The notes under the pieces are model-generated. The model had not been told where the DNA came from. It made no database searches and was given only the letters and a program-made list of their open reading frames with translations. Position numbers and translations under genes: made by a program. Below, piece by piece: positions 47,443-54,174 of a stretch of 64,000 nucleotides of DNA (position 1 is the stretch's first letter; each line of letters opens with the position of its first letter). This DNA comes from a virus. Location: IMG/VR virus record IMGVR_UViG_3300034160_000027, positions 1-64,000 of that record; one strand, 5' to 3'.

Positions 47443-47480
47443 TTGTTGATCTCTATTATCGGGACTATGGGCCAGATCAT
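47439..47480 (-). CDS. 13-codon leader-like micro-ORF
   Basis: MIWPIVPIIEINK, with a near-perfect AGGGAGGAACGT ribosome binding site and an ATGA overlap with the DUF6378-like gene. The strong initiation site and overlap argue for translation, perhaps to drive coupled initiation of the next gene. Confidence 0.45.
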   Translation of the reverse strand: MIWPIVPIIEINK

Positions 47481-47496
47481 ACGTTCCTCCCTATGA

Positions 47497-48654
47497 TCAA
47501 AGAAATGTACCGCTAGGACGAACGGACTCTCGATCAGGGCCGGACGCAACAAGGACTGCATCATCCCGCAAAACCTCATACGCTTCTCCTATATTCGAGT
47601 CGGCTGCTTGTGCCCCTGAATTAGCCCACGTTACTGCCAGCCGTGGAGAACGTACTTGACATAAGTCCGCCGTGGTAGCGACTTCGTAGTCCCGAGCTAT
47701 CGCGTATCTCATCTGAGCTATTGACAGCCTAGCATAACGCAGCGCTCCTTGCCACTCATTCGGCGGGTTGGTCCCGTCGGGTAGCGTAGCACCGTCCTTC
47801 TGAAGCACGTGTTCCGCACCTTCTCTTGCAGGGCCCTTCACTGGTACCCAGTCTAAGTACATTGGCCCCGGGCCGTGCCTAGTGAGGTACGTCCGAGTGA
47901 CGTAGATCGGCTTAACAGGAATCCGCGACCTGGCGAGAAGCGTGCACACGTTTGTCATTCCAGTATTTGACGGGGTGACGTACGGAAAGAACCCGCTGTT
48001 CTGGTCAAGCAGCAGCCCTTGTGAGCCCTCAAAGATGCACGGGTTGCGGGTGACATCCTCGTCGTTTCGAATCGTGACCCGGCCCATTAACTCTTCTACC
48101 GCTGCGGCGTAATGGTGATCGTCACTTGATGCCACAAAGTCCGTCAATAGCGAGTGAAAGATCCGCGCGTGTTTGCACAACGTCAATGCAGCTTGCCTGC
48201 TCGCAAGCACGGCTGTCAGCCGCAAGTCCGGGTACGCAGAGCGGCGTACTGCGTGCGCTACACCATGCCCGACTGACCCGTGGCGCGCGACACCCCGTGC
48301 AACCTCTCGTTGTTGGTTGGCCTCAATATCGGCCGGCACAATAAATCGGGTACGCGGGTCTATGGAGATAAGGGGACGAACGCCAAGACTCTCCAGCACA
48401 CTGACCTCCCGTAAAAGGTACACTGGGTTTATGAGCATGAAACGCGAGATGTGCGTTGGCACGCCCGATAAGGCTCCTGATCCGACTTGGGCGAATGTAA
48501 ACGTGCCGTCTGGGCATGTAACAGTATGCCCGGATTGTGACCCCCCGCTGAAGCGGACCACGGTCTCGTGGTTTCCCTGCGACGCCAGATAGTCCACTAC
48601 CTGCCCTTTCCCCTCGTCCCCAAAGCCCGCCCCAATAACTGCGATATGATTCAT
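47497..48654 (-). CDS. PurA/PurZ-like (deoxy)adenylosuccinate synthetase
   Basis: 385 aa against ~430 for bacterial PurA. P-loop GAGFGDEGKG (Asp 13, Lys 16) and SGGSQSGHTV (His 43) fit the catalytic core, followed by IFEGSQGLLLDQ, YVTPSNTG and RHGPGP. The GTP-specificity NKLD of PurA is replaced by TTADL, and the RRRRTGW aspartate loop by NEWQGALRYA, both unlike bacterial PurA and reminiscent of phage PurZ, which makes diamino-succino-dAMP from dGMP. Against PurZ: Asp 13, often Ser in PurZ, is kept. So dGMP use is a hypothesis. GAGGGTG ribosome binding site lies in a hairpin. Confidence 0.82.
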   Translation of the reverse strand: MNHIAVIGAGFGDEGKGQVVDYLASQGNHETVVRFSGGSQSGHTVTCPDGTFTFAQVGSGALSGVPTHISRFMLINPVYLLREVSVLESLGVRPLISIDPRTRFIVPADIEANQQREVARGVARHGSVGHGVAHAVRRSAYPDLRLTAVLASRQAALTLCKHARIFHSLLTDFVASSDDHHYAAAVEELMGRVTIRNDEDVTRNPCIFEGSQGLLLDQNSGFFPYVTPSNTGMTNVCTLLARSRIPVKPIYVTRTYLTRHGPGPMYLDWVPVKGPAREGAEHVLQKDGATLPDGTNPPNEWQGALRYARLSIAQMRYAIARDYEVATTADLCQVRSPRLAVTWANSGAQAADSNIGEAYEVLRDDAVLVASGPDRESVRPSGTFL

Positions 48655-48655
48655 A

Positions 48656-48672
48656 GCACCCTCTAGGGGTGC
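48656..48672 (-). promoter_or_regulatory. Hairpin masking the PurA/PurZ-like ribosome binding site
   Basis: On the minus strand GCACCC-CTAGA-GGGTGC forms a 6-bp stem whose 3' arm contains most of the GAGGGTG Shine-Dalgarno, ending two nt before the ATG at 48654. A second weak hairpin (AACC...GGTT) lies just upstream. Suggests translational control. Confidence 0.5.
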
Positions 48673-48704
48673 CCAACCCCTCGGTTGAGCACCGTGGTTA
48701 ACGT

Positions 48705-49640
48705 TTAGAAACGCACGATCCCGGTTCCGCCAGTACGTGCAACCGACTTGGCGCCTGGCTTGACCCCTTCCAGGGCCTTACCGACCACCAATGCAGTAGA
48801 CCCCGACCAACTTGTGGCAACGACATCGGCGTCCCGCCCCTCAATGACCTCAATCAACGATACGATGACCTCGCTCATCTTAGAGATGTCGGACAGCGGA
48901 ACCGCCATCTGCCCGAGCACCTGCTGCCAGGACCGCTTCACTGCGTCCGTGTGCAGGCGCATGTGCTGGCCCTCCTCCACCATCAAGTGGATGACGTGCC
49001 ACTGCGTGGAGAGCGCGTCGAGCATCTGTGCGTTCGTGGGGGCGCTTTGCGGGGCGCTTCCGAACACCCGGGTGATTTGATCCGGAGTCAGGTCCGGCGG
49101 GCACTCTTCGTCCCCCACCGTGATAAGGTATCCCTTCTCACCCCGCCTCTCGAAGGCGTCATGCGACACCCGCGTTAGGGTTGCGTACCAGGCGAGGTTG
49201 GTCGATTCACTGCTGTTGCCGCCGCCGCCGCCCTCCAGCCACAGTTTCTCCACCTGTGGGACCAGTGACGCCGTGTCGCTCTCAAACTGCGTCAACTGGA
49301 GCGGGGCACGGTCTCCCGCGGCCACGTCCCCGAAGCCTCCGACAGCCACCTGTGGGCCGATAACGACCTGCCGGGAGATGAGTTCCTCAAACAACTGTCC
49401 GATACCTTTCTTCGCCAACTGCTCTGCCAACGGTCCCATGGAACCAGTCACATCGAGGACCCAGACCACCGGCCGAGTGACAGGATTGATGTCGGAGTCG
49501 CGGGACTCCCGCAGGGTGATGTTGCGCGGGTCGAGGTCCGGGCTCATCGACCGAGCCGAGTAGAGCCGGTCCACGGGTGCGCTGGCAACGCGAGCCGAAT
49601 GCTTTGCCCAGTCTGCGCTGCTGAATGTCGTACCACCCAT
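48705..49640 (-). CDS. VWA-domain protein
   Basis: 311 aa from ATG 49640 (GGGAGA upstream, one nt after the previous stop). von Willebrand A domain with a canonical MIDAS DVTGSMG (Asp 63) after a VVWVL strand, a GGGGGNSSEST loop, then YLITVGDEE and a Met/His-rich later part. A cytoplasmic metal-dependent adaptor is likely. Adjacent to a J-domain/kinase-like protein and two unknown genes, forming a conserved-looking four-gene unit. Confidence 0.85.
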   Translation of the reverse strand: MGGTTFSSADWAKHSARVASAPVDRLYSARSMSPDLDPRNITLRESRDSDINPVTRPVVWVLDVTGSMGPLAEQLAKKGIGQLFEELISRQVVIGPQVAVGGFGDVAAGDRAPLQLTQFESDTASLVPQVEKLWLEGGGGGNSSESTNLAWYATLTRVSHDAFERRGEKGYLITVGDEECPPDLTPDQITRVFGSAPQSAPTNAQMLDALSTQWHVIHLMVEEGQHMRLHTDAVKRSWQQVLGQMAVPLSDISKMSEVIVSLIEVIEGRDADVVATSWSGSTALVVGKALEGVKPGAKSVARTGGTGIVRF

Positions 49641-49641
49641 A

Positions 49642-50640
49642 TCATGTCTCCCGAGCACCGTAGATGGCGCTCTCTGCGTAGTTGAACTGAATGAATTTAC
49701 GTGCGCCGAACCCGGCGTCACGCGCCTGTTCCCACTCTCGGTACACCGTGACCGCAGGTCGCCCTGCAAACGGTACCGCCAGGAACTCTCGAACCGTCCT
49801 TGGTATCTCTTTCCTCCCCATTAGCTGCGTTGGGGACTCTACTCCGAATAGGTTTGCTATCGTGTATCGAATAACCTCCAAGTCAAGGTCGTGAGTGAGT
49901 AGGGGCTTACCTGTTGGACCCGGCTTCGCTAACTCCGCACTTTGCATCGGTAACGCTACAGCAGGCGTCCCGGCTCTACCAGAGTACCACCAGCCTCCAT
50001 ACAGGTGCAGCGTATGGGCCTCAAGATTGGCATAGAGATGGTTAATGGAAATGGCGCCGTGCACGGTTCCGTGCCACTCCAGATAGCAGGCTACGTGCAA
50101 CAGCCTACCGGTCATCCATGCAACGTGTCGCGGGTCAAGGGGCGCGTATGCGCGCAGCACTCGACGTAGCGGGTGGACAAAAGGCGGTCTAGCAATCCGC
50201 AGTACGGTGTCCGAGCAACCGCAGACTTCTGGTAAGATTAGCAGAGTCTTCTCGCGGAGCCCTTTGTTATCGGTTGGACCGGGACGCGCAACGCACGCTG
50301 CTATAGTTTTTCGTGCATTTTGTAGTAGGTCAGCGTTATCCGGGCCAACAGCAAACACGACCGCACTAGGCCCTGTGTAAGCCGTTTCGATATCTGCCTC
50401 GTCACGTACCCAATAAGCCACACGCTCTTTGCTACTGAGGGTGATAGTCCTTCCATCATCCCACGGGAGTCCTTCTTTGACTACGCGCAGGGCACTATCG
50501 TATGCCTCCTTTAACTCTTGGAAGGCTTTATCACTGCCTCCCCCGTCGGGGTGGGCAGTACGCCGTAGCCGTTTATATTGTTGAATGATATCCTCTTCGC
50601 TACCGTAAGAGAATACGCTACCGGGTAGTACGTTTGACAT
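49642..50640 (-). CDS. J-domain protein fused to kinase-like domain
   Basis: 332 aa. N-terminal J-domain: IIQQYKRLRRTAHPDGGGSD then FQELKEAYDSAL, with the DnaK-activating HPD at 30-32. The C-terminal part has a protein-kinase-like outline (LHVACYLEWHGTVHGAISIN then HLYANLEAHTLHLY, cf. HxD catalytic loop) in which the catalytic Asp and DFG are replaced, so a pseudokinase. It may deliver the host DnaK chaperone to a target with the neighbouring VWA protein. Function unproved. Confidence 0.8.
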   Translation of the reverse strand: MSNVLPGSVFSYGSEEDIIQQYKRLRRTAHPDGGGSDKAFQELKEAYDSALRVVKEGLPWDDGRTITLSSKERVAYWVRDEADIETAYTGPSAVVFAVGPDNADLLQNARKTIAACVARPGPTDNKGLREKTLLILPEVCGCSDTVLRIARPPFVHPLRRVLRAYAPLDPRHVAWMTGRLLHVACYLEWHGTVHGAISINHLYANLEAHTLHLYGGWWYSGRAGTPAVALPMQSAELAKPGPTGKPLLTHDLDLEVIRYTIANLFGVESPTQLMGRKEIPRTVREFLAVPFAGRPAVTVYREWEQARDAGFGARKFIQFNYAESAIYGARET

Positions 50641-50651
50641 AGTTTCCGCCT

Positions 50652-51041
50652 TTAGGCCGGGATGTTTTTACCCGTGTTGAATACGCGCCAGGTCTTTTGA
50701 GCCTCCGCAAAGCAGGCCCCGTCCATACCGGGCAACTGCACTGGCTCCCCCGCTAAGAGTAAGTAGAACTCTCGTGGCTCTAGGTACCCTATGTGCTCCC
50801 CGAGACCGTAGGCGCCAAAACGATCGGACGCGCGCCAAAAGCCATCGGTTCCTTGCTTTAGCACCAAGTAAGAGTGGAAGCCGTCCCCGGAGTGCCCAAT
50901 GCACAGGCACACGGCTCCTTCACCCGGAGGCTGTACGCCGTGCCCCATGCGGAACGTGCCCCGCTTCTCGGAGTACCTGTGCAGACTCCCGTTCGGGGTA
51001 ATTGATGTCCAGGCCCTTGTGCCGCCGTCTATTATGTCCAT
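50652..51041 (-). CDS. Hypothetical protein of the VWA/J-domain unit
   Basis: 129 aa with AGGAGG six nucleotides before its ATG. Beta-rich: MDIIDGGTRAWTSITPNG, HSYLVLKQGTDGFWRASDRF. No family recognised. Its 3' end is 12 nt from the J-domain gene. Confidence 0.62.
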   Translation of the reverse strand: MDIIDGGTRAWTSITPNGSLHRYSEKRGTFRMGHGVQPPGEGAVCLCIGHSGDGFHSYLVLKQGTDGFWRASDRFGAYGLGEHIGYLEPREFYLLLAGEPVQLPGMDGACFAEAQKTWRVFNTGKNIPA

Positions 51042-51532
51042 GCTGACCTCCTGTTAGTGTGTTTGATTGGTTCATCAGTTGTTTGCTCTTGCGTATAACC
51101 AAAGACGAGGTATGGGTACCCATTACCGACGTTTACGCCTGCCACAATGTGCACGAGTACAATTGTGGGGTCTTGGAAGAACTCCCGAAGCGCCTCTTGA
51201 AAGAATAGCGCAGTACGGCGTGGGTACTTTTCTTCTGCGGCTTGCTGTGCCGCTGTCCAACTACGAGTGCTATCGTCGGCCAGGCGATCGGAATAAGTGT
51301 AACCTGCGCCCGGATACGTGGCCTCCTCGTACTGTCCTGAAACGAGCTTAGACTTGTCCGCAGCCCACACTGTTCGCCCGTCGCTGAACCCGGAACACGA
51401 CTGTCTGAAACGATCATCCGTGTAGTGGGGGCTCAGATTATCGAGCACTCCATTGCCTGTTTGGCATAACGGGAAACTTGAAGACCTCCCTCTGCGTCCA
51501 TACATCACCCCTAACACGTCTACTTCGTTCAT
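51032..51532 (-). CDS. Hypothetical protein of the VWA/J-domain unit
   Basis: 166 aa from ATG 51532, downstream of a repeated-type promoter. Contains Tyr/Gly-rich YPGAGYTYSD and a helix (RRTALFFQEALREFFQD). First gene of the unit running to PurA/PurZ-like. Unrecognised. Confidence 0.62.
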   Translation of the reverse strand: MNEVDVLGVMYGRRGRSSSFPLCQTGNGVLDNLSPHYTDDRFRQSCSGFSDGRTVWAADKSKLVSGQYEEATYPGAGYTYSDRLADDSTRSWTAAQQAAEEKYPRRTALFFQEALREFFQDPTIVLVHIVAGVNVGNGYPYLVFGYTQEQTTDEPIKHTNRRSAWT

Positions 51533-51565
51533 GCTGCTCTCTCGTTGCGTTGTTATGATGTGCTC

Positions 51566-51611
51566 ATAGTAGCCGAATACTAAGACTCTGGCCACTACCG
51601 TTCGTCGGATG
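51566..51611 (-). promoter_or_regulatory. Repeated-type phage promoter (for 51032-51532)
   Basis: Minus strand: ATCCGACGAACGGTAG element, -35 TGGCCA (51589-51594), 17-nt spacer, -10 TACTAT (51566-51571), then a leader GAGCACA...AACAACGCAACGAGAGA. Same architecture at 53.9 kb. Confidence 0.75.
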
Positions 51612-52019
51612 CTATCTGCTTGCTCAACCGATCATAGAGGACCACGTTCACAGCGGCGGCTAGGTTCTTCGTAGGAACGTATACCACGAGAGCACTCTGG
51701 AGCCGAGCGTCCCATCTTCGGGACCAAACACATAGAACGTACGTTCCGGGTGTTTGTAGCCCACTAAAGACACCGCTCCGGGGACTAGATCAACTGCCAC
51801 AGGGATACAGTCGAATGGAATTACGTCATGGAGGTCTTCGCACTGTATCAACGGGATATGACGGTAGACCTTCATCGTATCCGCGGGGGCGCGGCTGTAG
51901 CGGTGCCCACTTGTTGCAACCATTGCTGCGCCGTAGCACCCGGCCACACGTAGTACGGAGCCGATGTTCACGGGTGTTTTCGGATGATCTGACCCGGTTG
52001 CTGCATATCCTCCGGTCAT
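51595..52019 (-). pseudogene. SpoU/TrmH-family RNA methyltransferase, frameshifted
   Basis: Frame one (52019-51660, 119 aa) has the SpoU start YAATGSDHPKTPVNIGSVLR and core VFGPEDGTLGSRVL, then drifts. The missing knot motif is in the -1 frame: VYVPTKNLAAAVNVVLYDRL to a TAG at 51595. An indel near 51680 separates the two. As found, the cofactor-binding trefoil knot is lost. The family 2'-O-methylates tRNA or rRNA. The restored stop overlaps the promoter element of the next unit. Confidence 0.72.
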
Positions 52020-52048
52020 CGTATATTCCTCGTTATTGTGGCGCGCTT

Positions 52049-52095
52049 ATGGTAGACGCGCTGCACTACCTTGACCACTACCATTCGTCGGCTTC
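52049..52095 (-). promoter_or_regulatory. Repeated-type phage promoter (for the SpoU-like gene)
   Basis: Element GCCGACGAATGGTAG, -35 TGGTCA (52072-52077), 17-nt spacer, -10 TACCAT (52049-52054) on the minus strand, followed by GAGGAATATACG and the ATG at 52019. Confidence 0.7.
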
Positions 52096-52103
52096 GTGCT
52101 CTT

Positions 52104-52310
52104 CTAGCGCCACGATCTACCACTTTGAGAGGGTTGATGTTCCAGAATTTGGGCGTTAGAGCCTAGGAAGCGCCCAGAATTTCGTGCCCAGTCTATATAC
52201 GCAAGATCTGGCCTATAGCCATACCCGCATTCAGTACGAAGATCGAAACAAGCCCAAACACCAGTAGTACAACTTATGCGCAATCTAGGTTTGGTTGCAG
52301 TTACGTTCAT
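52104..52310 (-). CDS. Hypothetical protein (68 aa)
   Basis: 68 aa from MNVTATKPRLRISCTTGVWA. The GVWAC...GYGYRP...AY-DW pattern resembles a frequent small phage family of unknown role (CGVW-C-G-G-G-TP-EAY--W). After this frame ends, 11 further codons (MALEEHEADEW) with GTG start run into the promoter element. Confidence 0.58.
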   Translation of the reverse strand: MNVTATKPRLRISCTTGVWACFDLRTECGYGYRPDLAYIDWARNSGRFLGSNAQILEHQPSQSGRSWR

Positions 52311-52365
52311 GTTAAGATTCCTGTGTGGCTCAGTCGGTGACCGGAGCATGGTGTACGCACGTGCG

Positions 52366-52587
52366 TTAAACGGTGGCTCGCTGACTGGTGGTCCCCCCGT
52401 GCGCGTCGTCTAGCGGGTAGGTTTGAAACCGCAACACGTATCCGAGAGATAGAGCTTCATCAGGGCTTATGGCGTCCGCTCCTGACGGTGCGTCGGAGTG
52501 ACTCACAAACGCGCTGACTTGCGTGCGCTCCTCAAAAGACACCGTGTTGCGCGAGAAACAAGCTACGAACATGTTGAGTCCGGCCAT
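52366..52587 (-). CDS. Hypothetical protein (73 aa)
   Basis: 73 aa, MAGLNMFVACFSRNTVSFEE start; no recognised domain. Coding-like; separate from neighbours by short gaps. Confidence 0.52.
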   Translation of the reverse strand: MAGLNMFVACFSRNTVSFEERTQVSAFVSHSDAPSGADAISPDEALSLGYVLRFQTYPLDDAHGGTTSQRATV

Positions 52588-52598
52588 TGTATTCCCCC

Positions 52599-52796
52599 TT
52601 AAAGCAGGCCACTATCCAAACACCCGGCCACTTCCAGGAGGCAGTCATCATCTTCGGGCGTGCTGTTGTCCCACCCTCGCCACACCCAGAACGGTTCCGT
52701 ATTCGCGGCGGGATAATACCCGTAAGAATGTACCCATCGCGGGTCGATGTAATGCCGCAACGGGTGCATGATGGCGTGGTAGGATTCGCTAGACAT
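52599..52796 (-). CDS. Hypothetical protein (65 aa)
   Basis: 65 aa from ATG 52796 (GGAG ten nt upstream). Aromatic-rich (HYIDPRWVHSYGYYPAANTE, FWVWRGWDN) and ends acidic. Unrecognised. Confidence 0.58.
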   Translation of the reverse strand: MSSESYHAIMHPLRHYIDPRWVHSYGYYPAANTEPFWVWRGWDNSTPEDDDCLLEVAGCLDSGLL

Positions 52797-52837
52797 TACG
52801 GTCTCCGGTGAGCCCCGTGGCCGGGGCATGGTGGTGG

Positions 52838-53011
52838 CTACAGGTTCCAGTCGGCTTCGGGCTCGTCGTCGTCCGCGTCCGCGTCCGCTTCATTCCATCC
52901 TTGGTCATACTCCTGAGCGAACACCCTGATATCGGTTCCGGGCGGGTTGTCTGGCGGGTTCCAAGTCCCGAGTTCGTAATCGCGGTAGCCGTCAGCGTAG
53001 AAAGTGCTCAC
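52838..53011 (-). CDS. Acidic hypothetical protein (57 aa)
   Basis: 57 aa from a GTG that overlaps the upstream stop (GTGA). Very acidic tail (NEADADADDDEPEAD). Acidic small phage proteins often mimic DNA or inhibit host enzymes; that is speculative here. Confidence 0.55.
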   Translation of the reverse strand: MSTFYADGYRDYELGTWNPPDNPPGTDIRVFAQEYDQGWNEADADADDDEPEADWNL

Positions 53012-53235
53012 GCGGTAATCCTCCCGGCAGCCTTGTCGCGCAGCACGTCCAAATAACGCTCTACCGCGGCAACCGCGAGGGTCTTTGTCGGGTACAGGGT
53101 AGGCGCCCCGCGGACGCCGCAGAAATCCATCCAGCCCCATTTGCGCCCTATCTTCTGCACAGGGTATCCGTCACTGCCCCACATGCGCGTGTGGCGCAGG
53201 AATGAGTTTTCGTTATCGGTTAGGGTTGGGTACAT
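53008..53235 (-). CDS. Hypothetical protein (75 aa)
   Basis: 75 aa from ATG 53235 with GGAGCACGAA upstream. Contains YPVQKIGRKWGWMDFCGVRG and a C-terminal helix. Unrecognised. Confidence 0.58.
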   Translation of the reverse strand: MYPTLTDNENSFLRHTRMWGSDGYPVQKIGRKWGWMDFCGVRGAPTLYPTKTLAVAAVERYLDVLRDKAAGRITA

Positions 53236-53272
53236 TTCGTGCTCCGCGCCCGTCCCAGGGCGGTGGTGTGTA

Positions 53273-53543
53273 TCAGACTTCGATGCGATCAACGTTCGTG
53301 TAGCTATTTTCGGCCACGAATTCGATGAAACGCGTAGAGGCTTCGCCAGATACGCGCGGGCTGGCACCCTCGTGTTTTTTTCTGGTCCAGGCTGACGGAC
53401 AGCTCGGCGAGGGCTTCAGCGTATGAACCAAAGATCACTGTCCGCCCGCTTTCGTCCGTCAGCGGGGACAACGCAGCGAGCCTAATGTTGAAGGGGCCCA
53501 TGATGATGTAGCCAGGGCCAAACATTTGTCTTGTTACATACAA
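53273..53543 (-). pseudogene. Small gene with A7 frameshift
   Basis: From ATG 53543 (GAGGAG site) the frame reads MYVTRQMFGPGYIIMGPF... and after DQKK, at an A7 run near 53386-53392, gives a basic unnatural end (CQPARIWRSLYAFHRIR). The alternative frame gives KKHEGASPRVSGEASTRFI then EFVAENSYTNVDRIEV to 53273, which looks coding. With A6 the two form one ~90-residue protein. The frame as given ends at 53304. Confidence 0.5.
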
Positions 53544-53555
53544 CGTCTTTCTCCT

Positions 53556-53585
53556 CTTTGTCGTTGTCGTTGTCGTTGTCGTTGT
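53556..53585 (-). repeat. Hexanucleotide microsatellite in 5' leader
   Basis: Five AACGAC units (minus strand) between the -10 box and the ribosome binding site of the gene at 53543. Unit number would change the leader length. Confidence 0.85.
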
Positions 53586-53594
53586 GACGTGTCT

Positions 53595-53640
53595 ATATTA
53601 GACGCACGACGTGGCTCTGCCTACTACCGTTCATCGGATG
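53595..53640 (-). promoter_or_regulatory. Repeated-type phage promoter (for 53273-53543)
   Basis: Element ATCCGATGAACGGTAG, -35 TAGGCA (53618-53623), 17-nt spacer, -10 TAATAT (53595-53600), minus strand. Element overlaps the stop of the upstream gene. Confidence 0.75.
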
Positions 53641-53842
53641 CGGATTGGCCTACGCGTGCCGTGCGCAGACGTAAGGCTTTTGCAACGTCCTCACGAACTA
53701 TTTCGTCTAGCTTGTTGTATAATTCAGCGACCAGCACGGCCATTAAGATCAGGTCGCCGCCAGACTCTACCCAGTCCGTGTCTTCATTTTCCACTATCGA
53801 CCATATAACGTTGTCATACGCGTAACGTGCTGCTCGTGACAT
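53624..53842 (-). CDS. Hypothetical protein (72 aa)
   Basis: 72 aa, helical (LVAELYNKLDEIVREDVAKA). Ends SASDER, encoded by the promoter element itself. Its leader and promoter closely match those of 51032-51532. Unknown function. Confidence 0.62.
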   Translation of the reverse strand: MSRAARYAYDNVIWSIVENEDTDWVESGGDLILMAVLVAELYNKLDEIVREDVAKALRLRTARVGQSASDER

Positions 53843-53875
53843 CGCGTTCTCTCGTTGCGTTGTTGGGTTGTGCTC

Positions 53876-53921
53876 ATAGTAGACGCGCTACACGGCATTG
53901 ACTACTACCGTTCGTCGGATG
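53876..53921 (-). promoter_or_regulatory. Repeated-type phage promoter (for 53624-53842)
   Basis: Element ATCCGACGAACGGTAG, -35 TAGTCA (53899-53904), 17-nt spacer, -10 TACTAT (53876-53881), then GAGCACA and AACAACGCAACGAGAGA leader on the minus strand. Confidence 0.78.
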
Positions 53922-53932
53922 CGAGCAGTCTC

Positions 53933-53962
53933 TTGTGCCCCCGCTCCCTGTGGGCGTAGACT
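53933..53962 (+). promoter_or_regulatory. Possible rightward promoter for the RHH/primase unit
   Basis: TTGTGC (53933-53938), 18-nt spacer, TAGACT (53957-53962). Divergent from the repeated-type promoter and 31 nt before the RHH gene start. Moderate match only. Confidence 0.35.
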
Positions 53963-53992
53963 GTCTTACATTTTTCGCTCTCGGAGCCCACC

Positions 53993-54163
53993 ATGTCGGC
54001 GCTAAACTCATCCATAACATTTCGTGTCCCCAAGGACTTGCGTGACAAAGTTAAAGCCAAAGCGAAGGAGGAGGGGAGGTCTGAGGGTGCGTACTTGCGT
54101 GCTCTCCTGACCGCCGCTGTCCAGCCGCCGCGCACCCGGCGCACCTCGTCCCCCTCCCTCTGA
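53993..54163 (+). CDS. Ribbon-helix-helix (CopG/Arc-type) protein
   Basis: 56 aa, GGAG eight nucleotides before the ATG. SSITFRVPKDLRDKVKAKAK and EEGRSEGAYLRALL fit the RHH strand-helix-helix plan, dimeric DNA-binding. The last ~14 residues are Arg/Pro/Ser rich. Precedes the primase-helicase by 11 nt and lies beside divergent promoters, a natural place for an autoregulator of replication genes. Confidence 0.75.
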   Translation: MSALNSSITFRVPKDLRDKVKAKAKEEGRSEGAYLRALLTAAVQPPRTRRTSSPSL

Positions 54164-54174
54164 GACTCCTTGAT

